Assembly (NCBI GenBank): GCA_021737145.1
Contig: JAIPEN010000015.1
Coordinates: forward strand, 1 to 64,000
Reading direction: 5' to 3'
Origin: Desulfarculaceae bacterium
Lineage (GTDB): Bacteria; Desulfobacterota; Desulfarculia; Desulfarculales; Desulfarculaceae
Length of the DNA stretch: 64,000 nucleotides
Under the pieces are notes generated by a model. The model saw only the letters and a program-made list of their open reading frames with translations, searched no databases and was not told where the DNA came from. Shown piece by piece: positions 50,342 through 59,774 of the stretch. How positions within the stretch are numbered: the first letter of the stretch is position 1; the number at the start of each line of letters is the position of its first letter. A program made the translations under genes and the position numbers.

Positions 50342-52978
50342 TCAGGAGCGGGGCGGGGCCGGCTGCTGGAGGGCCTGGCGGGCCGGTTCGGCCCACCGGC
50401 TGGCCGGGAAGCGGCCGACCAGCTCGCCCCACACCATGCGGGCCTGGGCCGTCTGTCCGGCCCGTTGCCAGCAAAGCCCCGCGTGGTACAGGGCCTCGGG
50501 GACCAGGCGCGACTCGGGTAGGTGGGTGACCAGCCCCAGGAAGGCCTCGGCCGCCCGGGCGTTTTGCTCTAGCCGCATCAGGCTCAAGGCCCGGTGATAT
50601 AGGATGTGGTCGATCATCAGGGAGCGGGGATAGCGCCGGGCCGCCTGGCCCAAGAGCTCGGCCGCGCGGGCGTAGTCCTTGGCCGCGAAGGCCTCCTTGC
50701 CCCGGTTGAAGGCCACGGTGGAGTCGGCCTTGAGCCCCAGCCCCACATAGGCCGCCGCTCCGGCCCCCAACACCAACAGCCCGGCCAGGGCCAAAAGCCC
50801 GGCGTGGCGCGAGGCCCAGCCCAAAGGCCGGGCCAGGCCGCGCTCCAGCCAACGGGCCAGGGCCTCCAGGGGCCGGTTCAGCCCGCCGCGCGCGGCCCGG
50901 CTCCAGGCGGTGCGCCGCACTCCGGGCAGGCAGGCCAGCCCGGCCAGGCAGGCCAACCCGAACAACACTTGCCCCAAATAGTTGGGCCAACTCTGGCCGA
51001 AATACAGGCGCACCTTGTTTCGGGTGGGGTAGATGATCATAAAGGCCGGGCTGGCCAAAAAGACCCGCTCGGCCCCCTCCACCTTCCAGTTGGGGTGATA
51101 GGACATCTTCACCAGCAGGGGGGTGCGCCGGTCGGTGCTTATGTTTATCTCCTGCCAGCCCACCCGGGAGCTGACCCGGGCCGGGGGCAGAGGCTGGCGG
51201 GGCGCTTCGGCCAGGGCGCGGGGGACCACCGCCGCGAAGCGTTCCGGATCGCCGGCCTGGCCCTGGGGCGCGAAGATCAGGGGCACTTCCAGATCGCCCC
51301 GCCGGTACCACTCAAAGGCCTGGCTCTTCCAGTCCCCCCCGGTAACCAGCATCGGCTTGTACTTCAGGGGCGTCACGTAGCCCGTGCCGGCGCCCGCCAC
51401 CCGGTAGACGCCGTAGGGGCCGATGCGGGCCTGGCGCGTGAAGCCGGGGTCCGCCTCCACCAGGCGGCGCACCCGCTGGCTGATCACCACCATCTGGCTG
51501 GCGTTGTAGAGCCTCAGCCGGGCGCGGGCCCGGGCCAGGTCGAAGCGGGCGTAGTTGTAGCCGGTGATGGGGGTGCTGGGGGTCAGGCTGGTGAGGGACT
51601 GCAAGTAATAGATGAAGGGCGAGTTGGGCGAGGACTGGATGTAGAGCCCTTCCAGGGTGGAGCGGCCCGAGAACAGGGGCAGGTTCTCCATGGCCCGCAC
51701 CGTGCCCGCCCGGCGGTGGAGGATGGAGTGCTCGTAGAGCACCCGGGGATCGGCCGGGCCGCCGCGCAGGAAACGGTTGAGCCCGCGGTAATCGTCCCAG
51801 CCGGGCGCGGCCTGGAAGCCTGAGTAGTTCCAGGTGATCCAGCGGGGGATGTAGCTGACCGCGTGGCCCACGCTAAGCACCACCAGCACCAGGGCCAGGA
51901 GCGGGGCCAGGGACCGGCCCGGCACGCGGCTCAGCCAGCCGCCCAGGGCCCAGGCGGCCCACAGCACCACCCCCAGCCAGGCAAAGGGCAAGAAGCGGAT
52001 GTCGATCACGTTGATGTGGTAGGCCACCAGGTAGAGCAGCGAGGCCAGCACCACCTGGCCGCCGAAAAAGGCGGCCGGCCCCAGGGGGACGCCCCGCCGC
52101 AGGCGGGCGGCCAGGCCCAACAGCAGCGAGACCAGGGCCACGGCCATGAGCGGCCAGAGCAGGGGAGGCAGCACCGCCTTCCAGTCGGTGATGATCCACA
52201 CCATGTTGTGGGGGCTGTTGTAGGGCGCGAAGACCAACAGGGGCACGATCCAGAAGCCCAGGAAGGCAAAGGCCAGGACATAGACCTTGCCCAGATAAAG
52301 GGTCCGTTGGGCCAGGGAGCGGTGGAACAGGAGCAGGCCCCCGGCCAGCACCCCGAACAGCAGGGGCCCGCCGTGGCAAAGGCCGGTGGCGGCCAGGCAC
52401 AGGGCGGCGCGCACCGGGTGGCGGCGCTCGTCCCGGTCGCCCCACAGGGCCCCCAGGAACACCGCCATCAGGGCCAGGCTGTAGGAATAGGTGAACTCGC
52501 CGGCCAGCAGGCTGGGCAGGTTGCCGCCATAGGCGGAGTTGGTCTGGTTGAACAAAAACAACAGGCTGAACACCGCGCCCAAGGGCGGGGCCGGAAAGGG
52601 GGCCCGGGCCAGGCGCAGCCCCAGCCACAGGCCCAGGGGCAGGGCAAAGGCCCCGCCCGCGGTGACGAGCTTGAAGGCCGCTTGCAGGGGCATGAGCCAG
52701 GACAGGGCGGCCATGCCCAAAAAGGGCAGGGGGAAGTAGAACTGGAAGATGGGATATCCGGCCAGGTTGCCCGGGCACCAGCCCAGGATGCGCCCCGAGG
52801 GCAGGAGCACGTTTTTCAGATACCAGGCCGCGTATACGTGGCTGCCGGTGTCGCCGCCGGTGGTCACTCCGGGGCTGGCGAGCAGCTCCGGCCGGAAGTA
52901 GAGCAGCAGATAGGCCCAGCAGGCGGCCAGGACCGCCAGCTCCAGGGCCAGGCGGCCGCGGTTTTTCCGGGCGCTCAT
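50342..52978 (-). CDS. large polytopic membrane protein with C-terminal tetratricopeptide-like repeats
   Basis: An 878-residue protein with about a dozen hydrophobic segments in the first half (glycosyltransferase-like layout: RPELLASPGVTTGGDTGSHVYAAWYL), a long soluble region (about 410-640) and further helices near 660 and 745. The C-terminal 120 residues form TPR-like helices (GKEAFAAKDYARAAELLGQAARRYP). The first part resembles the 6-pyruvoyl-tetrahydropterin synthase-related membrane domain found in uncharacterised cell-surface enzymes. The ATG at 52978 overlaps the stop of the preceding gene in ATGA. It is co-transcribed with the exported protein upstream. Function unknown. Confidence 0.8.
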   Translation of the reverse strand: MSARKNRGRLALELAVLAACWAYLLLYFRPELLASPGVTTGGDTGSHVYAAWYLKNVLLPSGRILGWCPGNLAGYPIFQFYFPLPFLGMAALSWLMPLQAAFKLVTAGGAFALPLGLWLGLRLARAPFPAPPLGAVFSLLFLFNQTNSAYGGNLPSLLAGEFTYSYSLALMAVFLGALWGDRDERRHPVRAALCLAATGLCHGGPLLFGVLAGGLLLFHRSLAQRTLYLGKVYVLAFAFLGFWIVPLLVFAPYNSPHNMVWIITDWKAVLPPLLWPLMAVALVSLLLGLAARLRRGVPLGPAAFFGGQVVLASLLYLVAYHINVIDIRFLPFAWLGVVLWAAWALGGWLSRVPGRSLAPLLALVLVVLSVGHAVSYIPRWITWNYSGFQAAPGWDDYRGLNRFLRGGPADPRVLYEHSILHRRAGTVRAMENLPLFSGRSTLEGLYIQSSPNSPFIYYLQSLTSLTPSTPITGYNYARFDLARARARLRLYNASQMVVISQRVRRLVEADPGFTRQARIGPYGVYRVAGAGTGYVTPLKYKPMLVTGGDWKSQAFEWYRRGDLEVPLIFAPQGQAGDPERFAAVVPRALAEAPRQPLPPARVSSRVGWQEINISTDRRTPLLVKMSYHPNWKVEGAERVFLASPAFMIIYPTRNKVRLYFGQSWPNYLGQVLFGLACLAGLACLPGVRRTAWSRAARGGLNRPLEALARWLERGLARPLGWASRHAGLLALAGLLVLGAGAAAYVGLGLKADSTVAFNRGKEAFAAKDYARAAELLGQAARRYPRSLMIDHILYHRALSLMRLEQNARAAEAFLGLVTHLPESRLVPEALYHAGLCWQRAGQTAQARMVWGELVGRFPASRWAEPARQALQQPAPPRS

Positions 52979-53787
52979 GCCCCGGCCCTCCGGCGCGCGG
53001 CCCAGGCCAGGCCCAGCATGGCCGCCAAGAGCGCCCCGGCCAAGGCCCACAGCCAGGGCCGCCAGGCATGGAGCGGGTCGCTCAGGGCGCTCACCGTGAC
53101 CAGGGCCTGGGCGGCGGCGGCGTGGTGGATGCCCCGGCGCTCATAGCTCACCAGCCCGGCCAGGGGGTAGGTGGAGCCGCTCAGGGCGGCCCGGTTGGCC
53201 AGCTCCAGCGGGACCTCGGTCCGGGCCCCGGGGGCCAGCTCCAGGCCGCGCCGCATCCGGGCCGGCTCGAACTCGGCCGGGGCCAGCACCTCCAGCTCCA
53301 CCTTTAGGGGCTGGTCATAGGGGTTGGCGAGCAGCAGGGCCGGGGGCCGGCCGGGCAGGGGATGGCCCCGGCGGCCTTGCAGGCCCAGGGCCGCAGCGGC
53401 GGAGCTCCCCTTGGCGAACAGGCCCCAGGACACCGCGCTCAGGGGATAGCCGTTGGGGTCGTGGTAATCCACCCGCACCGTGAAGCCGTAGCTTCCCGGC
53501 AGCTCGGCCCGGAAGGGCAGGCTCAACTCCACCCGGTCCTGGGCGCCCCGGGCCAGCAGGTCCGCGCCCGCGCTGCGCGCCGTTTCCTTTCCCAGAAAAA
53601 GGCTGTAGCTCAGGCGGCGGGCGGTTTCCGGGCCTTGGTTAAGGGTGGTGATGGTGGCGCGCAGGGTTTCGCCGTCCAGGGCGGAGCGCACCATTACCCG
53701 CAGGCTTATCCCGGCCCGGGCTGGGCCGGCCCCGGCCAGGCCCAGGAGCAAAATCAACAAGCAGGCGATGGCACGGTGTCTGAGCAT
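52975..53787 (-). CDS. exported protein with C-terminal membrane anchor (function unknown)
   Basis: A 270-residue protein: signal peptide 1-25 (ACLLILLLGLAGAGPARA), a beta-rich extracytoplasmic part (about 26-225) with two immunoglobulin-like stretches (LRATITTLNQGPETARRLSYSLFLG; EVLAPAEFEPARMRRGLELAPGARTEVPLELANRA), and one C-terminal helix (LWALAGALLAAMLGLAWAA) with a basic tail. It resembles NEW3-type domains in layout. It overlaps the large membrane protein gene by four bases; the pair is probably a functional unit at the cell surface. Confidence 0.75.
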   Translation of the reverse strand: MLRHRAIACLLILLLGLAGAGPARAGISLRVMVRSALDGETLRATITTLNQGPETARRLSYSLFLGKETARSAGADLLARGAQDRVELSLPFRAELPGSYGFTVRVDYHDPNGYPLSAVSWGLFAKGSSAAAALGLQGRRGHPLPGRPPALLLANPYDQPLKVELEVLAPAEFEPARMRRGLELAPGARTEVPLELANRAALSGSTYPLAGLVSYERRGIHHAAAAQALVTVSALSDPLHAWRPWLWALAGALLAAMLGLAWAARRRAGA

Positions 53788-53940
53788 GGGCTTTAGTCTG
53801 CCCGCAACTTGGCCTGGGGGTCAATTTGCTAATTTATGGTAAGAAGATATCCGATGGCCCCAGGGCGGACAGTGCTTGACTAGCGACATGCTGGAGGGTA
53901 TCCATTTAGTTTGTCTTGTTGAGCTTGTTCAGCCCCTAAC

Positions 53941-55626
53941 ATGGCCAACAAAGCCGGGAGCGACCGTAAGGATATGGAGCAGGAACAACCGCAGGTTAGC
54001 TTGAGCCCGGAGGGCGAGACCTTCCCCTTGCCCGGTCCGGCCGAGTATGAGGCCGAGAACCGGCGCCTGGCCGATCTGGTGGCCGCCCAGCGGGAGTTGG
54101 GCCGCGAGATCGTGGTGGTAATGGGGGTGGGCTTCGTGGGCGCGGTGATGGCCGCGGTGGTGGCCGACAGCGTGGGCCCGGACGGCCAGCCCGGCAAGTT
54201 CGTCATCGGCATGCAGCGGCCCAGCACCCGCAGCTATTGGAAGATCCCCTACCTCAACCGGGGGACCGCCCCGGTGAAGGCCGAGGACCCCGAGGTGGAC
54301 GTGACCATCGAGCGTTGCGTCATCGACAAGAAGACCCTTACCGCCACTTTTTCCTACGAGGCCCTGACCCACGCCGACGTGGTGGTGGTCGATGTGCAGT
54401 GCGACTACTCCAAGGAGGCGCTGGCCGACGTGGTCAACGGCACGGTGGAGATGGCCGCCCTGGAGGACAGCCTGGGCATCATCGGCCAGAAGGTGCCGGC
54501 GGGCTGCCTGGTGCTCATCGAGACCACGGTGCCGCCGGGGACCACCGAGTACGTGGCCCATCCCATAATGAAGAAGGCCTTCGAGAAGCGGGGCATAGAC
54601 GGCGAGCCCCTGTTGGCCCACTCCTTCGAGCGGGTGATGCCCGGCCGGGAGTACGTGCGCTCCATCCGCGACTTTTGGCGGGTGTGCTCGGGCATAAACC
54701 GCGAGAGCCGCGACAAGGTGGAGAAGTTCCTCTCCGAGGTGCTCAACGTGGCCGAGTATCCCCTGACCGTGTTGGACCGGCCCATGGAGAGCGAGACCAC
54801 CAAGATCGTGGAGAACAGCTTCCGGGCCTCCATCCTGGCCTTCATGGACGAGTGGAGCACCTTTGCCGAGAACAACGGGGTGGACATCGTCAAGGTGATC
54901 GACGCCATCCGCATGCGCCCCACCCACAGCAACCTCATCTTCCCGGGCCCGGGCATCGGCGGCTATTGCCTGCCCAAGGACGGCGGCCTGGGAGTGTGGG
55001 CCTATCACCACCTCATGGGCTTCCAGCAGCCCCTTTTCAAGATGACCCCCATGGCCATCGACATCAACGACGGCCGGGCCCTGCACGCGGCCGGGCTGGT
55101 GCGCGACGCCCTCAGGAACATGGGCACCCTGGTGCCCAACAGCCGCATCGTGGTTTTGGGCGCGGCCTACCGCGAGGACGTGGGCGACACCCGCTACTCC
55201 GGCTCGGAGCTGGTGGTGCGCCGCCTGGCCGAGATGGGGGCCGAGCTGGCGGTGCACGATCCCTACGTGCTCAAGTGGTGGGAGTTCGCCAAGCAGGGCG
55301 AGTATCCGGCCACCAGCGCGGGGCGGGCCCGTTTTTTCCGCAACCAGGAGGGGCTCAAGGACCTGGAGGTGAGCCAGGACCTGGCCGCGGCCCTCAAGGG
55401 GGCCGACGCGGTGGTATTGTGCGTGCGCCACGCCGAGTACATGGGCCTGGACCCGGACTGGGTGGTGGAGGCATGCGGGGGGCCGGTGGCCGTGGTGGAC
55501 TGCTTCGCCCTGCTGGACGACCAAGGCATCCGGCGCTATCTGGAGCTGGGTTGCGAGGTAAAGGGCCTGGGGCGGGGCCATATCAAGCGCATCAAGGAAG
55601 AGTTGAAAGCCGAGCAGGCTGGTTAA
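53941..55626 (+). CDS. nucleotide-sugar dehydrogenase (UDP-glucose/GDP-mannose dehydrogenase superfamily)
   Basis: A 561-residue enzyme, longer than the usual 400-450 through an N-terminal extension of about 50 polar residues and an insertion near 460. The Rossmann motif is VVVMGVGFVGAVMA near 60, the catalytic Cys343 is in PGIGGYCLPKDGG, and the UDP-binding C-terminal domain has SRIVVLGAAYREDVGDTRYSGSELV. It oxidises a nucleotide sugar to the uronate with NAD. The start codon lacks a clear ribosome-binding site; ATG at 53974 is an alternative. It is followed after 13 bases by a TPR protein. Confidence 0.88.
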   Translation: MANKAGSDRKDMEQEQPQVSLSPEGETFPLPGPAEYEAENRRLADLVAAQRELGREIVVVMGVGFVGAVMAAVVADSVGPDGQPGKFVIGMQRPSTRSYWKIPYLNRGTAPVKAEDPEVDVTIERCVIDKKTLTATFSYEALTHADVVVVDVQCDYSKEALADVVNGTVEMAALEDSLGIIGQKVPAGCLVLIETTVPPGTTEYVAHPIMKKAFEKRGIDGEPLLAHSFERVMPGREYVRSIRDFWRVCSGINRESRDKVEKFLSEVLNVAEYPLTVLDRPMESETTKIVENSFRASILAFMDEWSTFAENNGVDIVKVIDAIRMRPTHSNLIFPGPGIGGYCLPKDGGLGVWAYHHLMGFQQPLFKMTPMAIDINDGRALHAAGLVRDALRNMGTLVPNSRIVVLGAAYREDVGDTRYSGSELVVRRLAEMGAELAVHDPYVLKWWEFAKQGEYPATSAGRARFFRNQEGLKDLEVSQDLAAALKGADAVVLCVRHAEYMGLDPDWVVEACGGPVAVVDCFALLDDQGIRRYLELGCEVKGLGRGHIKRIKEELKAEQAG

Positions 55627-55639
55627 AGGAAGGCAAACC

Positions 55640-56338
55640 ATGGCCAAGGTGGACCGCAAGAAGCTCCTCAAGGAGCCCGACGAGTTCCTGACCATCAGCG
55701 ACCGGGTGATCCGCTGGGGCAAGGACAACCTGAACAAGGTGCTCTGGGGGGCCACGGCGGTGGCCTTGGTGGCGGCGGCCATCCTGGGGGCCAGGGCCTA
55801 TTTCGACTGGCAGGAAAACCGGGCCGCCGCCGAGCTGGCCCCGGTGATGACCGCCTATCTCGCGGCGGTGGAGGGCCGGGCGAAAAAGGCCGATCTGGGC
55901 AAGCTGGCCGACCAGCTCCAGCGGGTAACCGCCGAGTACGGCTCCACTCCAGCCGGGTTGCAGGCCCGTTTGGCCCTGGGCGACCTGCGCCTGTCCATGG
56001 GCGAGTTCGCCCAGGCGGCCGAGACCCTGCACGCCCTGACCCAGGAGGGCGACCTGGGGCCCGAGCTGGCCCCCATGGCCTGGCACGGCCTGGGTCAGGC
56101 CCTGGAAGGCCAGAAGAACTACGCCAAGGCGGCCGAGGCCTATGCCCGGGCCATCAGCCTGTCCGGCCCCAACCTGGGGGTGATGTACAAGCTGGACCGG
56201 GCGCGGGTGTTGGCCGCGGCCGGTGACAAGGACGCCGCGGCCCAGCTATACCGCGAGCTGGCCACCCAGGCCGCGGCCCCGGCCGTGGCCGAACAGGCCC
56301 GCTCCGCCCTGGCCGCCATGGGCCAGGAGGCCGGCTAG
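55640..56338 (+). CDS. membrane-anchored tetratricopeptide-repeat protein
   Basis: A 232-residue protein with one N-terminal transmembrane segment (LWGATAVALVAAAILGARAYF, about 35-55) after a basic cytoplasmic stretch. Four helical hairpins of the TPR type follow (GLQARLALGDLRLSMGEFAQAAETL; AWHGLGQALEGQKNYAKAAEAYARA). The layout is that of YfgM, a periplasmic chaperone partner of the SecYEG translocon, although members vary. It starts after AAAGGAAGG, 13 bases after the dehydrogenase gene. Confidence 0.82.
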   Translation: MAKVDRKKLLKEPDEFLTISDRVIRWGKDNLNKVLWGATAVALVAAAILGARAYFDWQENRAAAELAPVMTAYLAAVEGRAKKADLGKLADQLQRVTAEYGSTPAGLQARLALGDLRLSMGEFAQAAETLHALTQEGDLGPELAPMAWHGLGQALEGQKNYAKAAEAYARAISLSGPNLGVMYKLDRARVLAAAGDKDAAAQLYRELATQAAAPAVAEQARSALAAMGQEAG

Positions 56339-56357
56339 CCACGGCGTTTGAATCGAA

Positions 56358-56396
56358 GAAAGAGCGCCCCGCTGAAAAGCGGGGCGCTCTTTTGTT
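56358..56396 (+). terminator. terminator between convergent transcripts
   Basis: AGAGCGCCCCGCT and AGCGGGGCGCTCT form a perfect 13-pair stem around GAAA (56361-56390), followed by TTTGTTT. The left flank AAGAAA makes it usable on the minus strand too. It ends the dehydrogenase-TPR transcript. Confidence 0.93.
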
Positions 56397-56446
56397 TGAT
56401 GCCGGTGGGGCGGCCGGGAACTGACGGGCGCGGCCCGGCCTACGCC

Positions 56447-56911
56447 TTAGGGCTTTTGGCTGTCCAAGGCATACTGCACGTAGGTCTCGCTGGTGGTCAG
56501 CTTTGGCCGGTGCCCCGCGAAACAGTAATAGCCCGGTTTCTCGTCATAGGAAACCTCGTTGGCCATCTTGAACTTTTTGACGCCGGCTTCATATAGCAGG
56601 CCCACGGACACCACGTAGCGGTCCTGCTGGCTTTTCCAGGCCTCGTTCTCGAATTTGTAATGAAGCCTTGTTCCGCACTTGCCGCAAAAATGCCAGGTCG
56701 CCCAGGCGGCGGGCTTATACTTTTTGACCAGCTCCGCCCCTTGCACGACCTTCACGTCATTGCATCTCGCCCCGAAACCGGGGCCGCTGTGCATGAACTG
56801 GCACGTGTCGCAGTGGCAGGCCGTGAATCCCGGGTCCAGTCCCGATATTTCAAGCACCACTCCATGGCAGGCGCATTTCGCGGCGGCTTTGGGTATTCTC
56901 TCGACGGGCAT
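56447..56911 (-). CDS. GFA/CENP-V-fold zinc protein
   Basis: A 154-residue protein starting after AGAGGTG. Zinc-binding cysteine sets of the glutathione-dependent formaldehyde-activating fold are present: KCACHG, ACHCDTCQ and HFCGKCGTRLHY. Unlike GFA enzymes it has no obvious glutathione site to be sure of, and many relatives have unknown function. It is about 40% similar by eye to the exported protein encoded upstream on the same strand (32 bases away); the pair arose by duplication. Confidence 0.85.
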   Translation of the reverse strand: MPVERIPKAAAKCACHGVVLEISGLDPGFTACHCDTCQFMHSGPGFGARCNDVKVVQGAELVKKYKPAAWATWHFCGKCGTRLHYKFENEAWKSQQDRYVVSVGLLYEAGVKKFKMANEVSYDEKPGYYCFAGHRPKLTTSETYVQYALDSQKP

Positions 56912-56942
56912 ATCGCACCTCTTTCAAGCTAGAAGAACCGGC

Positions 56943-57557
56943 TCACATCTTGAAGGTTTTCAGGGCCTCGCCGGATGAAAGTTTTTTGGTTTCATGGAAG
57001 CTGTAATAGGCCGGCTTCATGTCAAAGAAGAGTTCGTTCTCCATCATCAAGTAGTCGCCGCAAACGGGATTAAGCAGTCCCGCGGAAACATTATATTTGT
57101 CGTTGACGTTTTTTAAGATCTTGTCGTCAAAGCTGTAATAAAGCCTGGAGCCGCAATTTGAACAGAAATGCCAGGCCGCCCAGCCCTTGGGCATGGTGGG
57201 GCTTTTGTCCCCGCCCCCGTGTTCCTTGATGAACTCGGTTATGTACTGCTTGCCGTCGATAATTTTAAGGTCGCTGCAGTTTGCCCCGTACCAGGGGCCG
57301 TTGTGTATCAGTTGGCAGGTGTCGCAATGGCAGACAGTGAACCTGGGGTCCAGGCCGATAAGTTTGAGCACCACCTTTTTGCAGTGACATGAGGTGATGA
57401 TCTCGGGCCTTCTCTCTCCAGGCGTGCTTTCTTCCTTGTTGCCCTGCCCGCTGGCCCAGGCCTTTGGAACCTGGGTGAAAACGGCGTTACCCAAGCCCAA
57501 TACAGCGCCGCCGATGGCCACATTCTTGATGAAGTTCCTTCGGTTGATTTTTCCCAC
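56943..57557 (-). CDS. Tat-exported GFA/CENP-V-fold zinc protein
   Basis: About 204 residues. The GTG at 57557 follows GGGAGGG and gives MGKINRRNFIKNVAIGGAVLGLGNAVF, a twin-arginine signal; an ATG at 57581 adds eight residues. The mature part has TSCHCKK, VCHCDTCQ and HFCSNCGSRLYYSF, the same cysteine sets as the downstream paralogue, plus an inserted loop (KEHGGGDKSPTMPKG). Export folded via Tat is unusual for this normally cytoplasmic fold. The base composition looks less GC-rich than the neighbours, which may mean recent transfer. Confidence 0.82.
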   Translation of the reverse strand: MGKINRRNFIKNVAIGGAVLGLGNAVFTQVPKAWASGQGNKEESTPGERRPEIITSCHCKKVVLKLIGLDPRFTVCHCDTCQLIHNGPWYGANCSDLKIIDGKQYITEFIKEHGGGDKSPTMPKGWAAWHFCSNCGSRLYYSFDDKILKNVNDKYNVSAGLLNPVCGDYLMMENELFFDMKPAYYSFHETKKLSSGEALKTFKM

Positions 57558-57581
57558 AAAGCCCTCCCTGTTAATCCGCAT

Positions 57582-57792
57582 GCGCGGTGGCTGCCGGTCT
57601 TGGCCGCATTTGGAGCCTTTTGATCCCAGGAAACCCGTGTTTCTAGCATTTTATGGAGTTTTAACTTGCCCGGTCAACCCGGCCTCCCCCAAGACGGGGG
57701 CCATGATCTCCCGGCATGGGCAGGGCGCACGTCCCCTCGGCCGCGCCGGCCTCGGTCCGGAAGATTTTGGGGATCATGCCCGAGCCGCCGGC
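57582..57792. other. non-coding spacer
   Basis: A gap of 211 bases upstream of the Tat-exported GFA gene and downstream of the GGDEF gene (both minus strand). It should hold the GFA-pair promoter; I find no clear sigma-70 or sigma-54 match, and no hairpin with a T tract. No coding potential recognised. Confidence 0.35.
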
Positions 57793-59604
57793 TCAGGCCA
57801 CCTCGACCCGGTTGCGGCCCGCGGCCTTGGCCAGGTACAGGGCTTCGTCGGCCCGGTTGAGGATGGTCTCGATGCTGTCGCCGGGCATCTGGCGGGTGAC
57901 CCCGAAGCTGGCGCTGTAGTCGATGTCGACCCCGTTGTAGGTGGCCGGGCTGGTGGCCACCACCTGGCGGATGCGCTCGGCCAGGGCCACGGCCTCATCC
58001 GGGGTGGCCTCGGGCAGCACCAGGCCGAACTCTTCGCCGCCCAGGCGGCCCATCAGGTCGTGGCTGCGTTTTTCGAGGCTCAGGATGCCGGCCAAATGCC
58101 TGAGCACCTCGTCGCCCGCCGCGTGGCCGTGGGTGTCGTTGATGGACTTGAACAGGTCGATGTCCAGCATGATCAGCGAGACCATGCGGCGGTAGCGGGC
58201 GGCGCGCCCCAGCTCGCGGCCGGCCTCCTCGTAAAAGGCCCGCCGGTTGGGCAGGCCGGTGAGCATGTCGGTGCGCGAGGCCCTGACCGCCTGGCGGTGC
58301 ATGCACTCGATCTCGGCGGTGCGTTCCCTGACCTGCCGCTCCAGCTCCAGCTTGTCCTGCCTGAGGGCGTTCAAATAGCTCTTCTCGGCCCGCTCCTTTT
58401 GCTCCCTGAGCAGCTTGATGCGGTCGGTCAGGGCCAGGGACAACAGCAGGGCCTCCACCAGCATGAACACCGAGGGCATGATGCCGGTGAAGAAGTCCTG
58501 CCGGATCAGGCCGAAGTAGCGCAGGATCACCAGGGTGGTGGCCACCATCCAGAAGGTCCAGGCCACGGTGTAATAGCGGGCCTCGCGCCGTCCCTTGAGC
58601 CACAGGTTGAGCCCCAGCAGGGGAAAGACCAGGCCGATGGAGCTGATGCATATGGAGATGATGATGGCCTCGCGCCGGAAGCCCAAAAACAGCCCGGCCA
58701 TTAGCACCAGGGTGAAGACGATGTAGCCCTTGAGGACCTTGTCCATGCGGGGCATGGTCTGCTTGAGCTTGAGGAAGGAGCGGGTGAACTGGGCCGCTAG
58801 GGCCAGGCCGAGGATGGGGAACACCACCGGCGCGTTGTCGGTGAACCATCCCCAGCCGTGCCACAGGAAGCGGTAGCCCAGGCCCTGGTAGGCCAGGCTG
58901 GTGATGGCCACGGCCAGCACGTAGAGCACGTACCACACGTATTCCTGGGCCCGGGTGGAAAAGGCGATGAACAGGTTGAACAGGGCGATCATCAGGTAAC
59001 CGCCGATCATCAGGCCCATGGCCGCCACGTGGGCCGCCTGGGCGTGGGAGAACGGCTTGGGTGACCAGATGCGCAGGCGCACGTCGGCGATGCCCGCGTC
59101 CACATAGGCCAGGCGCACGTAGACCACGGCGCTCTGGCCGGGGCCCAGCTTCAGGGGGAAAAGGCTGGTCTGGTGGGGGATGGGCCGCTGGGCAAAGGGC
59201 AGGTGGTCGCCCAGGTGAAAGGAGGCCGCCTGGCCGGAGGCGGGGAAAAAGAACATGGAGACCTGGTCGAACTGGGGGTGGGTGGGCTGCAGCAGCCAGG
59301 TGTGGGACGCGGGGGAGATGTTTTTCACCTCCAGGCGCAGCCAGCAGGCCCCGGAGGCCACCCCCAAGTGGGCGCGTCCCTTGTAAAAGGGATGGAAGCG
59401 GCCCGCATAGGGCGCGGCGCGCACCTGATCGATGGTCAGCTGGCCGGTGGGATCGCGCAGGACCGTGGTCCAGGGGTTGGTGTCCTGGCCGCTCAGGCCC
59501 GGCCGCAGGGGCATGGCCCCGGCTCCGGCCGGGGCGGTCACGGCCAGGCAAAGCAACAGCGCCGCGCCGTAACACCAAAGCCTGCGATACACGGTGCGCG
59601 CCAC
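57793..59604 (-). CDS. membrane diguanylate cyclase with 7TMR-DISM sensor
   Basis: About 603 residues. The GTG at 59604 follows AGCGAGGTA at good spacing; an in-frame TTG five codons upstream is the alternative. Signal peptide, then a 7TMR-DISM extracellular domain (about 40-190), seven membrane helices (about 200-410), a coiled-coil linker (EQKERAEKSYLNALRQDKLELERQVRERTAE) and a GGDEF domain (about 445-600) with the active-site GGEEF in LMGRLGGEEFGLVLPEA. It makes cyclic di-GMP in response to an external ligand, likely a carbohydrate-like compound. A control link to the type I secretion locus would be typical but is unproven. Confidence 0.93.
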   Translation of the reverse strand: MARTVYRRLWCYGAALLLCLAVTAPAGAGAMPLRPGLSGQDTNPWTTVLRDPTGQLTIDQVRAAPYAGRFHPFYKGRAHLGVASGACWLRLEVKNISPASHTWLLQPTHPQFDQVSMFFFPASGQAASFHLGDHLPFAQRPIPHQTSLFPLKLGPGQSAVVYVRLAYVDAGIADVRLRIWSPKPFSHAQAAHVAAMGLMIGGYLMIALFNLFIAFSTRAQEYVWYVLYVLAVAITSLAYQGLGYRFLWHGWGWFTDNAPVVFPILGLALAAQFTRSFLKLKQTMPRMDKVLKGYIVFTLVLMAGLFLGFRREAIIISICISSIGLVFPLLGLNLWLKGRREARYYTVAWTFWMVATTLVILRYFGLIRQDFFTGIMPSVFMLVEALLLSLALTDRIKLLREQKERAEKSYLNALRQDKLELERQVRERTAEIECMHRQAVRASRTDMLTGLPNRRAFYEEAGRELGRAARYRRMVSLIMLDIDLFKSINDTHGHAAGDEVLRHLAGILSLEKRSHDLMGRLGGEEFGLVLPEATPDEAVALAERIRQVVATSPATYNGVDIDYSASFGVTRQMPGDSIETILNRADEALYLAKAAGRNRVEVA

Positions 59605-59774
59605 TGGTACCTCGCTCAATCTTGATTTGCTTTGAGCGCAGAGTATTCCATATGAATTCAGATGGTCAAGCTCCGGGAAGCTTTTGGGGGCAGGGAAATA
59701 AATACCGGAAAGCTAATGGTAATAGTGTCTTGTCTCAAGTGGGGCTCCTCTGGCTTGCCGCGGAGGCGCCGGGC

